Shown here: positions 35,030-45,717 of the stretch, piece by piece | How positions within the stretch are numbered: position 1 is the first letter of the stretch | Layout: every line of letters begins with the position of its first letter | DNA from: Tretioscincus oriximinensis | Taxonomy: Eukaryota; Chordata; Lepidosauria; Squamata; Gymnophthalmidae | Length of the DNA: 64,000 nt | Assembly (NCBI GenBank): GCA_022410635.1 | Contig: JAJVDF010000191.1 | Coordinates: 981,408-1,045,407, forward strand | Reading direction: 5' to 3' | The notes under the pieces: model-generated | What the model was told of the DNA's origin: nothing | The model's database searches: none | The model's input: the letters and a program-made list of their open reading frames with translations, nothing else | Program-made: the position numbers and the translations under genes

Positions 35030-35293
35030 TACCTGAGACCTTTGGGTATAGGGCGGGATATAAGTATAAATTAATTAATTAATTAATTAATTAATGCCCC
35101 TTCACCAAAGGGTGGTGCACATAGCTTTTGTTGCTTTCTCCACAACAGATAGCCTGTGAAGTAGGTGGGGCTGAGAGAGTTCTAAAAAACTGTGATTGGC
35201 TCACTTCACCCAGCTGGCTTCACGGAGGAGTGTGGAATCGGAGGCTACCAGGAAAGAGTCTGGCACTCCACCTATTTGCACCAAACTGATCCT
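35030..35293 (-). mobile_element. Type A SINE joined tail-to-tail with an L2-like tail
   Basis: CTGAGACCTTTGGGTATAGG with (TTAA)n in plus orientation meets a minus-oriented SINE body: CTTTGTTGC... CACCCAGCTGGC. The head is degraded. Confidence 0.72.
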
Positions 35294-35339
35294 CTATCTG
35301 CCTCTTTGGGGAGGTGGTAGCATTAAGAAGAAAAACCTT

Positions 35340-35640
35340 GCTGAATTCATCCACAATCCATCTAGTTTAGCACTCTGACTCACACAGGGGCCCATCAATT
35401 ACTTCTGAGCATCTTAAACAGCAGAAGGAGGAGGCAAAATCATCATCTATTCTCGAGGCCCTGCAAATGGCATTTCAGGAATCCTGCCTGTTGCTCCATC
35501 CTGGAGGCAGTGTCCAAAGATCTATCCCAGTAGCCATTGATATACTTGGCTTCCATGAATTTGTCTAATCCTGCCTTAAAGCTATCCAAGCTTCAAAATA
35601 GGATTCCTATCTTAAAGGTACTTAAGCATTCATTTTCATA
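35340..35640 (-). mobile_element. CR1 LINE 3' end
   Basis: GACTCACACAGGGGCCCATC, GGCATTTCAGGAATCCTGCC and CTTCCATGAATTTGTCTAATCC follow reversed CR1 order. Confidence 0.78.
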
Positions 35641-35939
35641 ACACTGGTACATCTAGAAGAGGTGATTCCCCTCCACCATATTTACTTATCTTTTGTCATC
35701 TCCTGCATTCAGTTTGCTATAAAACTCCGTTGGTCCTCAAGCATCTGATGACGTAGATGTGCCTATGAAAGGTCATGCCTGCCCACCTGTACTCTCCCCA
35801 CCACATAGTTTGCCTCCCTATTTCTTTTAAAATGTGTTTGCCACCCTCCTCCACCTACCTTAAAGCTTCTGACACAAGCCCTATAAGACATTGCTGCTTA
35901 GCTTAGCTTACCACAATTCTCAGCATTCTTTGGTCTTGT

Positions 35940-36022
35940 CCCCACGGAGCCTTCTTCTTGGCTATTTCTCGGAATAGGAGTGTGCCATCTACATGCTAGT
36001 GTAGGCTATGGCAGGCCCCATA
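35940..36022. mobile_element. Fragment of a fold-back element (CACGGAGCC family)
   Basis: CCCACGGAGCCTTCTTCTTGG...GTAGGCTATGGCAGGCCCC resembles 52318-52478 and 54217-54293. It is cut off by the SINE at 36025. Sequence 35641-35939 is unassigned. Confidence 0.55.
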
Positions 36023-36024
36023 AG

Positions 36025-36215
36025 ACTCTGGTGGTTCCCATGTATCTACTTGCAGTCAGTTGCAATTTCTTGCAGTTCCTGCTTTCGAATAGCTGGGTTG
36101 GCTAGAGCTACAGGCTAGTGGAAGGTGCTCAGCCCTCCCCACGTCCCACACAGGGCTTCCAAACCCCATCTCCCAGGCGAGAGACGAATTCCTTAGCAAC
36201 TGAGCTATCCATGCC
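36025..36215 (-). mobile_element. Type B SINE, truncated, part of a local duplication
   Basis: GGTGGTTCCCATGTATCTAC to GCAACTGAGCTATCCATGCC. The element and about 80 bases beyond its head are nearly identical to 40508-40787. Confidence 0.88.
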
Positions 36216-37215
36216 TGCAAAAGTTCGTGCCATCTTCTGTTAGTCTCCAAGTTCTACAAGTCCCTTTCTGTACTGATACACCTGTTGTGCACAAATGAAG
36301 AGCTTTTTAATGCAGCACCCCATCTTACACATCTTACCTGCTCTCCAGGACCTGCTAAATGACCTTTAGAGACTTCCTGCCTGTCTCCATCCTTGAGGCA
36401 TCAATTGCAAGGAGCCACTCATCTACCTTCCTCCGCTCCTCAGTTGACACTACACAGAAATACCTACAAACCTTGGTAGGGAAGGGTGGAAGGTGCAAAA
36501 GGCCATCCCCACCTGTGCGCAACTGCAGGCGAACATCTTATCCACCACCAGGCAGAATTGGGAGAAATGGCATCTTCCATCTCCATGCCCAGAAACAGCA
36601 TGGAAGCTGTTGAGGTCTCCTTTGGGCAAGCGTGTTTTAAACCCAGTTCTCTTAAATGTCCTATGCAGGGAAGCTGAAAGGGTGGGAGGGAGTATTAGCA
36701 AAGTGTCCAACTTGTCGATATTCTTCCACTTCCTGCCTGCTGTTGACTCTTTGCAAAATGCTGACGCTTCTGACCACTGGAGTTATGTAATCCTGTCTCA
36801 AGCATCGTGGTAAGCGCATCGGAGCGCGTGACTTCTCGCCTGCAGGACAGCCTTACCCAAGCCGATGGTCCCCAGAGGGGAATCACTTTGAGACAGGAAT
36901 AAACATCACATCACTCGTTGAAATCCCTTCGTTTACCCGGCTGCCTGTGATGCTCAATGGGATGCTGCAGGTGCAGGCCCTTGCAAGAGAGGCTGGTCGA
37001 TAGCTATTTGCTTCCAAAATTGGCATTTCGGTCTTCATCGTTTCAAGGCCTAAGGCAAACCCTTCCCTTGCTCTCGACTCCTGGACTGTAACCTTTAGAA
37101 ATATACTCCCTGCCTACTTAAGAACGTAAGAGATTTGCTGAATGGGTCCACCAGTGGCCCACCAGGTCCGCTTTGGCACCGTAAGCAGCAGAAGGCGGTA
37201 TTAATAGTCCGTCCA
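36216..37215. other. CR1 scraps, otherwise unassigned
   Basis: Reversed CR1 pieces are at about 36310-36440 and 37118-37215. The middle (36440-37110) has slightly higher GC and no recognised gene. Confidence 0.45.
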
Positions 37216-37217
37216 TT

Positions 37218-37400
37218 AAAGCAGAGGTTAAGAGCAACAGCCTTTCAATAGACAGATCAGAGTTCGAGGCTCCATGTGCCTACTGTGGGGAGGAGTGAGC
37301 CCTCTCTACTGTCCCCAGCTTAGCTATTCAAAAGCAAGAAATTGCAAGTGGATTAATAGGTACCACCATAATGTGATGGGGAAGATGGGGGCAGAGGTGT
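37218..37400 (+). mobile_element. Type B SINE, older subtype
   Basis: GCAGAGGTTAAGAGCAACAGCC head, TTCGAGGCTCC B-box and GCTATTCAAAAGCAAGAAATTG body are recognisable. Confidence 0.65.
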
Positions 37401-37645
37401 TCCACCAGGCCTTTGGCTAGTTTCAGTGTAGCCTCAGGCTGATCTGCTTCCACTGTTGTTTTAATATTGCCCTTATGTGAATTAGTATACATTGGGGGGT
37501 AATGATTGTAGTTTGTTTAAAAATATTTCCTGGATCTGTTTATATAATTCATGTTGTATTGTACTGGTTGTATATAATTATCTTGTATTTTATGGTTTGT
37601 ATTACACTGTGGGCGTCAATATAAATCAAATAGCAAAGTAAAGTA

Positions 37646-37759
37646 AAGATGTAAGCCTTCAGGCAAAAACCTAGTTCTTGTTCTTGTTCTTCTTGTTCTT
37701 CTTCTTGTTCTTCTTCTTGTTCTTCTTGTTCTTCTTCTTGTTCTTCTTCTTGTTCTTCC

Positions 37760-37814
<55 letters not shown>

Positions 37815-37945
37815 CTTCTTCTTCTTCTTCTTCTTCTTCTTCTTCTTCTTCTTCTTCTTCTTCTTCTTCTTCTTCTTCTTCTTCCTCCTCTTCTTCTTCC
37901 TCCTCCTCCTCTTCTTCTTCCTCCTCCTCCTCTTCTTCTTCCTCC

Positions 37946-37977
<32 letters not shown>

Positions 37978-37998
37978 CTCTTCTTCCTCCTCCTCCTT
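37646..37998. repeat. TTC/GTT/TCC microsatellite seeded on a SINE tail
   Basis: GATGTAAGCCTTCAGGCAAAAACC is a remnant of a type B SINE. It passes into TTCTTG repeats, a pure GTT run (about 37760-37812), pure TTC, then mixed TTC/TCC. The poly-E/poly-K/poly-L frames are artefacts. Confidence 0.92.
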
Positions 37999-38089
37999 AC
38001 TGGTTGAAAGAGAGAAGGTGGGAAGAGGGAAATGTTGACATATGGAGCTCTGCATGCCTCAGGACATAAGGCCAAACTAAGAGGACATT

Positions 38090-38275
38090 CTTGAATCCAC
38101 TGATACAGGTCTCATGAATTTGTCTATAAGATCATAGGAGACCCCTGTTGGATCAGGCCACAAGACCAGCATCTTGTTTCATCAGTAGCCTCTGAGCATC
38201 TCAAAGGCAAAATCTTCACTTGCGCTCCACTAGCCATCCATTTTAGTAACATTCAATGAACTTGTTCTGCCTCAA
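38090..38275 (-). mobile_element. CR1 LINE 3' end
   Basis: AAGATCATAGGAGACCCC, TTGGATCAGGCCACAAGACC and CATCTCAAAGGCAAAATC are degraded reversed CR1 motifs. Confidence 0.65.
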
Positions 38276-38283
38276 TTAAAAGC

Positions 38284-38560
38284 AGCCCAGTTTGGGGTTG
38301 TAGTTAGCATGTTGGACTCTTATCTGGTAGTCTCCCGGTTTGATTCCACACTCTTCCATGAAGCAAGTTGGGCCACTCACAGCTCTTCAGCTATTTGAAA
38401 GAAATGCAAATTTGTAATCTGCATTTTAATTAGATAAATGAGTACCATCAATAACCTGATGAGGGAGATAGAATACGATGTAAGCCTTTGGGTGAACATT
38501 AACCCTGTAAGTCACTCTGGAAATGAGTGGGGTATAAAAACCCGATTGATTCTTCTTCTT
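38284..38560 (+). mobile_element. Hybrid SINE: type A head fused to type B body and tail
   Basis: The first half (GTTAGCATGTTGGACTC, GGTTTGATTCCACACTC, CCATGAAGCAAGTTGGGCC) is type A. From AGCTATTTGAAAGAAATGC onward it is type B, ending GAGTGGGGTATAAAAACCC and TTC repeats. Confidence 0.75.
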
Positions 38561-38882
38561 TAGAAATCTTTCAGGCTGGACTACACTTCCNAGCGGTCCC
38601 TGCCACCAGCACAACAGCTCAGTTTTACTTTTTTCACATTTCTGCTGCTGCTGCCACTACTGCCAGCTTCTTGAAACTGCTGGGTATCCAAACTTTTATA
38701 ATAAGCCCTTGTCATCGTGAAAAAATGGCATAAAAAAGCAGGCAGAAACACAACTTAAAACCATAAAATGGGAGGGGGGAATTCTGCCAGGAAGTAGAGA
38801 AATAAAAAGCGGGCACCCCATCTACAGAAATTGCATACAAATAAAAAAAGGTTTGGCATAAAATTCTGCTTTGGTCTTTAGA

Positions 38883-39551
38883 TAGACTGACCAGATTTTC
38901 TAAGGCCCAAACCGGGGTAATTAATATTCATGCTAATTTGCATATTCATAAATACGCAAATTAGCCATCAGCATGCATTCCCTTCCGAAATTCGCACCCG
39001 AGAAATCTGTGAAGCATGTGAGAATTTTTTTAAGTGTGTGAGAATTTTTAAACTATGTGAGAATTTTTGGAGTACATCAGAATTTTTTCAGGAGTTGGCC
39101 CTGGTTGCCGGAGACCCCTAGTGGTGGTGCAGTGTATTGTTTTTTTTTTTTTTTTAAATCATTTATTTAAGTGCAAGAATTGTTTGAAGTGCATGAGAAA
39201 TTTTATTTTTTACTGAGCGGAGGATGCCTTCAGGAGCTGCCCCCGGTTGCCAAACCCCCCTAGTGGTGGTGCAGTGATTTTAAAAAAAATCAAAAAANTT
39301 TTTTGAAGTGTGCGAGAAACTTTTGAAGTGTGTGAGAATTTTTATTTTTTTACTGAAGGGAGGGTGCCTTCAGGAGCTGGCCTCAGGTGCCAGAGCCCCC
39401 TAGTGGTGCTGTAATGAATTTTATTTTCAAAAGTTTGTTTTATTTTTTTTTTCCTCAGCAAAAACCAGGGAAATGCCCCTCCCNGGGAGGGCAGGGTAGA
39501 CACCCCAAAACTAGGTCCTCCCCCCAAAAAAGGGGTCATCTGGTCAGCCTA
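38883..39551 (-). mobile_element. TAGRCTGACC family, longest copy
   Basis: TAGACTGACCAGATTTTCTAAGGCCC is the left end here, and GGGGTCATCTGGTCAGCCTA the right. Flanks both carry CTTTAGA. The interior has the Oct-type palindrome at about 38937-38962 and three copies of a CCTTCAGGAGCTG...CCCCTAGTGGTGGTGCAGTG module, so this copy appears internally amplified. Confidence 0.85.
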
Positions 39552-40236
39552 CTTTAGAAAAAGTAACTTTTCCAAGCTACTCTTGTATTTTAGTGGGCAA
39601 TTAATAACCTATCTGTTTACATTTGCCAGAGCCTTGGCTGGCATGTCATTTATTTTGGAACTTTAAAAATAAATAATAATCATTTGTTTGTTATTTTACT
39701 GGCAGCCATTACTGTTCTGTTGTTTATATTTCAACGCAATGTGTTTTAAAACCTATTTACTACCATCTGCCTCTTGGAAGAAAAAGAACAATATGGGAGA
39801 TAAAAATTATTTTAAGCAAAATAAACTCGCACACACATTGCCTTTGTTATTGTTGGGCACCCCTGAGTTCTGGCCGACTGCATGGATTGGAGGGTTGCCT
39901 GTGCACTTCCATACGACCCCTTCAGCAGCTTTAGTGGCCAGACATTTAGAAGTGGTTTTCTATGGCTGATTTTCAGTGAGTGTTGCTACAGAGGGAAGGG
40001 GAAAACACCACAGCTAGCAAATCAAAATTTGTATATGGATACGGCAGTAACAGCCCATCAAGAAGAAGGGCCTCCTGGTAGTAACAGCCTAACCTTCGGT
40101 GCCCTGGGATGGCTCCCCAGCTTGCTCAGTGGCAGCTCCACTCCTGAGTGAGTGTTAGATAGACAGATAGAAGAGAGAGAGACAAACAGAAGACAGCAGA
40201 TAGTAGGTAGCTAGCTAAATAGGCAGAAAGGCAGGC
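39552..40236. other. No gene seen
   Basis: Unique sequence with short frames lacking homology. A small (AGAC/AGAT) tract lies at 40145-40205. Confidence 0.5.
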
Positions 40237-40411
40237 AGAAGAAGAAAAAGGAGAAGAAGAACAACAAGAAGAAGAACAAGAACAAGAGGAAGAACAAGAG
40301 GAAGAACAAGAGGAAGAACATAAAGAAGAAGAAGAAGAAGAAGAAGAAGAAGAAGAAGAAGAAGAAGAAGAAGAAGAAGAAGAAGAAGAAGAAGAAGAAG
40401 AAGAAGAAGAA
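40237..40411. repeat. (GAA)n microsatellite adjoining a SINE tail
   Basis: A mixed GAA/ACA/AGG part (40237-40320) leads into pure GAA (40324-40411). This is continuous with the type B SINE tail at 40412. Confidence 0.95.
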
Positions 40412-40702
40412 CTGGGTTCTTATACCCTGTTTTTCTCACCTTTCAAAGGTACTCAAAGCAGCTTACAGGGGTATTTTGCCAGAAGGCTGACATTCTATCT
40501 TCCCCACCAGACTCTGGTGGTTCCCATGTATCTACTTGCAGTCAGTTGCAATTTCTTGCAGTTCCTGCTTTCGAATAGCTGGGTTGGCTAGAGCTACAGG
40601 CTGGTGGAAGGTGCTCAGCCCTCCCCACGTCCCACACAGGGCTTCCAAACCCCATCTCCCAGGCAAGAGACGAATTCCTTAGCAACTGAGCTATCCGTGC
40701 CT
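40412..40702 (-). mobile_element. Type B SINE, full length
   Basis: ACTGGGTTCTTATACCC through GGGCTTCCAAACCCC to GAGCTATCCGTGCC. Its head-proximal 190 bases and 80 further bases are duplicated at 36025-36300. Confidence 0.92.
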
Positions 40703-40787
40703 GCAAAAGTTTGTGCCATCTTCTGTTAGTCTCCAAATTCTACAAGTCCCTTTCTGTACTGATACACCTGTTGTGCACAAATGAAGA

Positions 40788-40925
40788 AATTGTTTTCTTT
40801 AAACCCCATCCTTCTCACTAGAAGGAACTCAGAATGGTTAGTTTCAACCAAAGGCTTACATCTTGTCTATCACAACCACCACATTTATGGAAGTGCCCAT
40901 TAATCTACTTGCAAAGTTCTTTAAA
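40788..40925 (-). mobile_element. Older type B SINE fragment
   Basis: CACTAGAAGGAACTCAGAATGG, AAAGGCTTACATCTTGTC and CCATTAATCTACTTGCAAAG show a decayed type B body. Confidence 0.6.
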
Positions 40926-40956
40926 AAAAAAAACACATTCATACTAGCCATACAAA

Positions 40957-41310
40957 TTTATTTATTTATTTGCACTTATATCCCGCCCTATACCCAAAGG
41001 TCTCAGGGCGGCCAACCATAGGGTGGTTTTGTTGCCTTCTCCACAACAGAAACTCTGTGAAGTAGGTGGAGCTGAGAGAGTTCTAAAGAACTGTGACCGG
41101 CCCAAGGTCACTACCAGACAAGAGTCCAACTAGGCTAAATAGATGATCTCTTTGGGGGAGTATGAAAACCCGGTTTGGGGATGCCTCCTGGTTTTTGCTA
41201 AGGATTTTTTATTATTATTTTTCCTCAGTAAAAAACGGGTATTCACCCCCCCCCCCAAAAAGGGGTCATCTGGTCAGCCTACACTCTAACCACTACACCA
41301 AACTGGCTCT
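40957..41310 (-). mobile_element. Type A SINE split by a hAT-like element
   Basis: TTATTTATTTGCACTTATATCCC...AGAGTCCAAC lies left, and CACTCTAACCACTACACC right, of the insert 41131-41281. Confidence 0.88.
41131..41281 (+). mobile_element. TAGRCTGACC family, short fold-back form, nested in a SINE
   Basis: TAGGCTAAATAGATGATC (degraded) pairs with GGGGTCATCTGGTCAGCCTA. Only one to two bases appear duplicated at the SINE junction, so a typical 8-bp duplication is not seen here. Confidence 0.78.
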
Positions 41311-41319
41311 CCCCATATA

Positions 41320-42085
41320 ACAATAGCAATAACAATTTCCTTACAATCATAAACAGAGAATGACACACCCCTCTGCCTACCCCAGATGGCTGTATCAGTC
41401 TTTTAATCTTGTCTTATATGACTCTTCTCTGCTCAAATAACCTCAAAATTATTTCCATCAGTATTTCATTTGTCACAATAAACAGTGCATAAGTGATGAG
41501 GTTCTCCTATATGTCACCTTTGGCACTATTGCATTTTTCTGAAGTCCCTTTTCTCTTACATAGTTGAATTTCATAAATTCTATCATATAATTCATCCAGT
41601 TGTCCATAGTCCATTTGGTTTTATCGCTACTCCCCCTTGCTATTACAATATGGCCTGCCCAATAAGCCATATAATATCCAGTATTGCAATATGGCCTGCC
41701 CACAAAGCCATATAATATCCAGTATTGCAATATGGCCTGCCCAATAAGCCATATAATATCCAGTATTACAATATGGCCTGCCCAANAAGCCATATAATAT
41801 CCAGTATTACAATATGGCCTGCCCAATAAGCCATATAATATCCAGTATTACAACATGGCCTGCCCACAAAGCCATATAATAGCCAGTATTTTTCTTTACT
41901 CAGATTTAAGTGAGAAATGTCATTAGCTACTAACAATTCCATTGAAAAGGGGTGACGTTTACTTTCATTATATTTATAACCTTCCTCAACACTTGTTCCC
42001 AAAATATCAGAATTTCCCCGCAGTCATACCACACGTGCCTATATACTCCTCTATCCTGGCACCCGTGCCAATAGTGTGGGGAAAC
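41320..42085 (-). mobile_element. L1 LINE ORF2 C-terminus and 3' region
   Basis: The minus-strand reading SPHYWHGCQDRGVYRHVWYDC matches the L1 ORF2 C-terminal pattern. KTKWTMDNWMNYMIEFMKF further on resembles the extreme L1 ORF2 C-terminus. A 41-bp tandem array lies within. Confidence 0.7.
41641..41886. repeat. 41-bp minisatellite, exactly six copies
   Basis: TATTACAATATGGCCTGCCC starts the unit, which continues AATAAGCCATATAATATCCAG. Six units occupy 246 bases with a few substitutions each. It is embedded in the L1 fragment. Confidence 0.97.
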
Positions 42086-42089
42086 NGCC

Positions 42090-42228
42090 AAGTGCTTTCG
42101 AATAGCTGGATTGGCTAAAGCTGAGGCCAGTAAGGGGTGCTCAGCCCTCTCCACGGCCAACAGAGGCCTTCAAGAACGTCCCTCTGGATTGAGAGGCTGT
42201 CTCTTATCCTCTGAGCCATTCGTCCCCT
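42090..42228 (-). mobile_element. Type B SINE, head half
   Basis: GTGCTTTCGAATAGCTGGATTGG to ATCCTCTGAGCCATTCGTCC. The tail half is missing. Confidence 0.72.
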
Positions 42229-42351
42229 AAATCAACAAAGCAAATTACAATGCAGATCACTGTAGAGAATAACTATATCTAAAGCACAAAACAACTTTGT
42301 TCAAAAACTTACTACAAAAGTCATTACTATTATTTTGATTGTATTATACAC

Positions 42352-42616
42352 TGTTATTATTTATTTATTTATTTATTTGTACTTATATCCCACCCTATAC
42401 CCGAAGGTCCAGGGCGGCAAACCATAAGGTGGCGCACATAGCTTTTGTTGCTTTCTCCACAACAGACACCCTGTGGAGTAGGTGGGGCTGAGAGAATTCT
42501 AAGGAACTGTGACTGGCCCAAGGTCACCCAGCTGGCTTTCATGGAGGAATGGGGAATTGAACCGGGAGACTACCAGGCACGAGTCCAACACTCTAACCAC
42601 TACACCAAACTGGCCC
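42352..42616 (-). mobile_element. Type A SINE
   Basis: (ATTT)n tail, CACAACAGACACCCTGTGG, GGGAATTGAACCGGGAG and CACTACACCAAACTGGCCC are intact. Confidence 0.92.
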
Positions 42617-42619
42617 TAA

Positions 42620-43000
42620 CTATTTACCTTGCTGACCTACGTCAATATTCATTGCTAGACCCATATACAAATTTTGATTTGCCAGCCCCTTGTTTTTCTC
42701 TTCTCGTTGTAGCTTTTTGCCACTTCCCAAGTCTTCGCTCTACCACAGAGTCAACCCTAAAGGCTGGGGGCACCTCTATGCCGGTTTCTTGACATAAACT
42801 CAGAAGTGGTTGGCCGCTGTTTACTTCTGAGGTGTGACTGGGTACTGAACACTCTGCTTTCTGAGCACTTTCCTCTGTCAACGAATTATAGCCACTCCCA
42901 GGCTATAACTATAAGAAAACAGCTTACATTGTGCAGCCATTCTACGAAAACATTCAGATTGGAAAGTTCAGAGGAGTGAAGGAGGAGAAAGGAGGAAGGA
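42620..43000. other. No gene seen
   Basis: Unique sequence ending in an AGGA-rich purine stretch at 42972-43025. Confidence 0.5.
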
Positions 43001-43002
43001 GG

Positions 43003-43283
43003 AAGGCGAAAGGGAAGAAGAAGGAGATCAACCTTCTCACCCAAAGGGACTCAGAGCAGCTTACAAGGCTTAAATCTGTTTCATCTCCCATACCTGGTTA
43101 ATGGTGGTACTCATTTATCTAACTGAAATGTAGATTTCAAATCTACTTTCTTTCTAGCAGATGAGTTGGCCAGAGTGGAAGGCCGGGAGAGGACGCTCAC
43201 CCCTCTCCACATCCCACATGGGGCCTTGAAACTGGATATCTCAATTGAAAGACCAGCTCTTAGCCGCTGCGCCATTTGTGCCT
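43003..43283 (-). mobile_element. Type B SINE, older subtype
   Basis: CTTCTCACCCAAAGGGACTC, CAGCTTACAAGGC and CTTAGCCGCTGCGCCATTTG give tail, body and head. Sequence 43284-43985 is mainly unassigned; 43915-43985 contains an L2-like TTATAAGGCCTTAAATAAG segment. Confidence 0.72.
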
Positions 43284-43987
43284 TCAGAGCATCATCAATG
43301 GTAAGTTTTGATCTTTTCTTGGGTGACCGATTCTTCTACTGTTTCCTGTCCTTTGCAGTTCTTTTCCTGTTGTACCAGCATGTCCTTTTATTTTACTCAC
43401 CCATCTGCTGTGTGGGTGCTTGCTGGGGTTTTCATAGCCTTTTGGTATCCAGTTGAGTGTTTCTGCTGTCTGCTAGTCATCTGCCCACTGCTTTTAACCC
43501 CTTTTATTCTGGCAATTCTGTCTTTTGGGGTGTGCGTTAAGCGAAGTTTCCACCAAATTACTTTTTCATTGACTCCATCCTTGATCAATCCCTGGACTCC
43601 AGTGTAAGGAGCACAATAGTTTACATTATCTGCATGGACTTCGGTAACCCAGATCAAGACTGTTCTAAGACCTCTCTAATCCAGAAAAGCATAATGTAAG
43701 ATACCGATTACATTAATCAATACAGAACTATTGCTGAATTTTCTGAACATAGGCTGCATCCAGATANAGTCAATAATCCAATTGCAAGTCAATTTTCTAT
43801 TCCATTTGCCTCACCAGGAGAGCCGACTGTCAAACCAAGATATCGGGCCAAGATATGTGGACAATTTTAGTGAGAAAATGTGATGTTGTTGATGTTTACA
43901 TTCAAGGTGTTAACTTTAACTTATAAGGCCTTAAATAAGTTGGGCCCCAAAGCCTAGGTGAGGCCCTTCTGGTTGTACCACAGCTTT

Positions 43988-44262
43988 CAACACGGATAGC
44001 CCAGTCGTCTCTCACCTGGGAGATGGGGTTTCGAAGCCCAGTGTCAGACGTGGGTGTGTGTGAGCACCTTCCACTAGCCTGTAGCTCTAGCCAACCCAGC
44101 TATTTGAAAGCAAGAATTGCAAGAAATTGCAACTGACTACGAGTAGATAAATGGGAACCACCACAGCCTGGAGGGGAAGATAGAATGTCAGCCTTCGGGC
44201 AAAATACCCTTTTAAGCCGCTTTGAGTCCCTTTGAAAGCTGAGAAAAGCAGCGTATAAGAAC
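43988..44262 (+). mobile_element. Type B SINE
   Basis: GGATAGCCCAGTCGTCTCTC head, GGTTTCGAAGCCC B-box, body and GCTGAGAAAAGCAGCGTATAAG tail are in order, running straight into a microsatellite. Confidence 0.9.
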
Positions 44263-44517
44263 CTCCTTCTCTCCTTCTCCTTCTCCTTCTCCTTCTCCTT
44301 CTCCTTCTCCTTCTCCTTCTCCTTCTCCCTCTCCCTCTCCCTCTCCCTCTCCCTCTCCCTCTCGTTCTCCCTCTCGTTCTCCCTCTCGTTCTCCCTCTCC
44401 TTCTCCTTCTCCTCCTCCTCCTCCTCCTCCTCCTCCTTCTCCTTCTTCTCCTTCTTCTTCTTCTCCTTCTTCTTCTTCTCCTTCTTCTTCTTCTTCTTCT
44501 TCTTCTTCTTCTTCTTC
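44263..44517. repeat. CTT/CTC hexa- and trinucleotide array on a SINE tail
   Basis: Blocks of (CTTCTC)n, (CTCTCC)n, (GTTCTC)n, (CTC)n and (TTC)n follow in order. This suggests successive expansions of the SINE's TTC tail. Confidence 0.95.
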
Positions 44518-45234
44518 AGCAAATGGAGTGGGAACCCGGAGCAGGGCATTCTAGGATTAAAGGCAGTCAATTTTATAAAAGTACTATTTTAGTTCTATTT
44601 CTATTTTAGCATAATGAAACACGATTTTTATCTTGGAATTGATATGTAGACTAATCATAGAAGTGTTGTTAGATCTCTACCAGACTGTCTGTCTTGGATC
44701 AAGCAATCGCGCATTCACATGCAGTAATGCTTCCCGACTTGCTTAATGCAAGCAAATCCAGATTTACTAATGCAGATTTAACATCGCAAGTGCACAAAGG
44801 TGCTTTATAGAGACCATTCGGGAGCCTAACCAAATGATAGAGGTGTGAAATCTGTTCCCTTTTCACAAGATGGTTGCTGTCAGCAGGTCCCCCTCAACTT
44901 GCTGCGTTCAATTTAAATTCCATCTCGGCTCAATTGCAAATGCAATTTTCGAGCTGCATATTGGCATGGAGCCCGTTGTCACTGCAGGAACCCTGAAGAC
45001 GCTCAGCCAGGGAAATGGTTTTGCAGGGCGCAAGGAGAAAGGATGTATCGCTGCAATGTGGAGTAGCAGAGGATGATCAATGGCTCTTTGATGGACATCC
45101 ATTGGGGAAGTTGTCCTGTATCAGCTGATGGCTTTGGTGAGCCTTCCTTAAACTTGACCAATAATGCTCTTTTTAGCCAATAGTGAATTAACATATGTGG
45201 GTCAAAAAAGTAGCCTTTAAGGTCTTAAAGGGGA
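44518..45234. other. No gene seen
   Basis: Unique sequence; modest frames at 44870-45194 on both strands have no recognisable domain. Confidence 0.5.
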
Positions 45235-45405
45235 GGAGGCGGAGGATTTTGCCCGAAGGCTTTCTTCTTTACTCAAAGAAGACTCAAAGCGTCTTACAAG
45301 CTATTTTTCGCCCAAAGACTTACATTTATCTTGCCCATCACATTGTGATGTTGCCTATTAATCTAATTGTAATCTATTGCTTTTGAACAGCTAGATTGAC
45401 TGTTC
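45235..45405 (-). mobile_element. Older type B SINE fragment
   Basis: TTTTGCCCGAAGGCTTTC, AAAGCGTCTTACAAGC and CCATCACATTGTGATG are type B tail and body, internally rearranged. Confidence 0.65.
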
Positions 45406-45448
45406 CTTAGTCTGCATGGTTATGAAGAAAGAGCGTTTCAGTCCAGGC

Positions 45449-45717
45449 TAGACTCACCAGATGACCACTTTTTTGGGGGNGAACCCCGGTTTTGGGGTGT
45501 CTAACCTGCCCTCCTTGAAGGGTTGGGATTTCCCCGTTTTTTGCTGAGGAAAAAAAATTCCCTGCACCTCACTAGGAGGCTCTGGCAACTGAGGCCAACT
45601 CCTGAAGTGATAGAGCTGGGGATGCCTATTGTTTGGTGATTTCCATATTCATGAATATGCAGATTAGCATGAATATTAATTATACTAGTCTGGGCCTCAG
45701 AAAATCTGGTCAGCCTA
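45449..45717 (+). mobile_element. TAGRCTGACC family, internally deleted long form
   Basis: TAGACTCACCAGATGACC and AAAATCTGGTCAGCCTA are the ends. Flanks GTCCAGGC and GTCCACTT share their first five bases at an 8-bp offset. Most of the TTCTCACAC module is lost. Confidence 0.8.

Noticed and set aside
37549..38075. Long poly-glutamate, poly-lysine and poly-leucine ORFs
   Set aside because: Entirely explained by TTC/GTT/TCC microsatellite sequence. The same reasoning rejects frames at 2985-3378, 12432-12743, 40215-40439, 44100-44570 and 53329-53841.
41641..41886. CRISPR array
   Set aside because: The units are contiguous with no unique spacers, and the organism is a vertebrate. The TTAGACCACACC array is rejected for the same reason.
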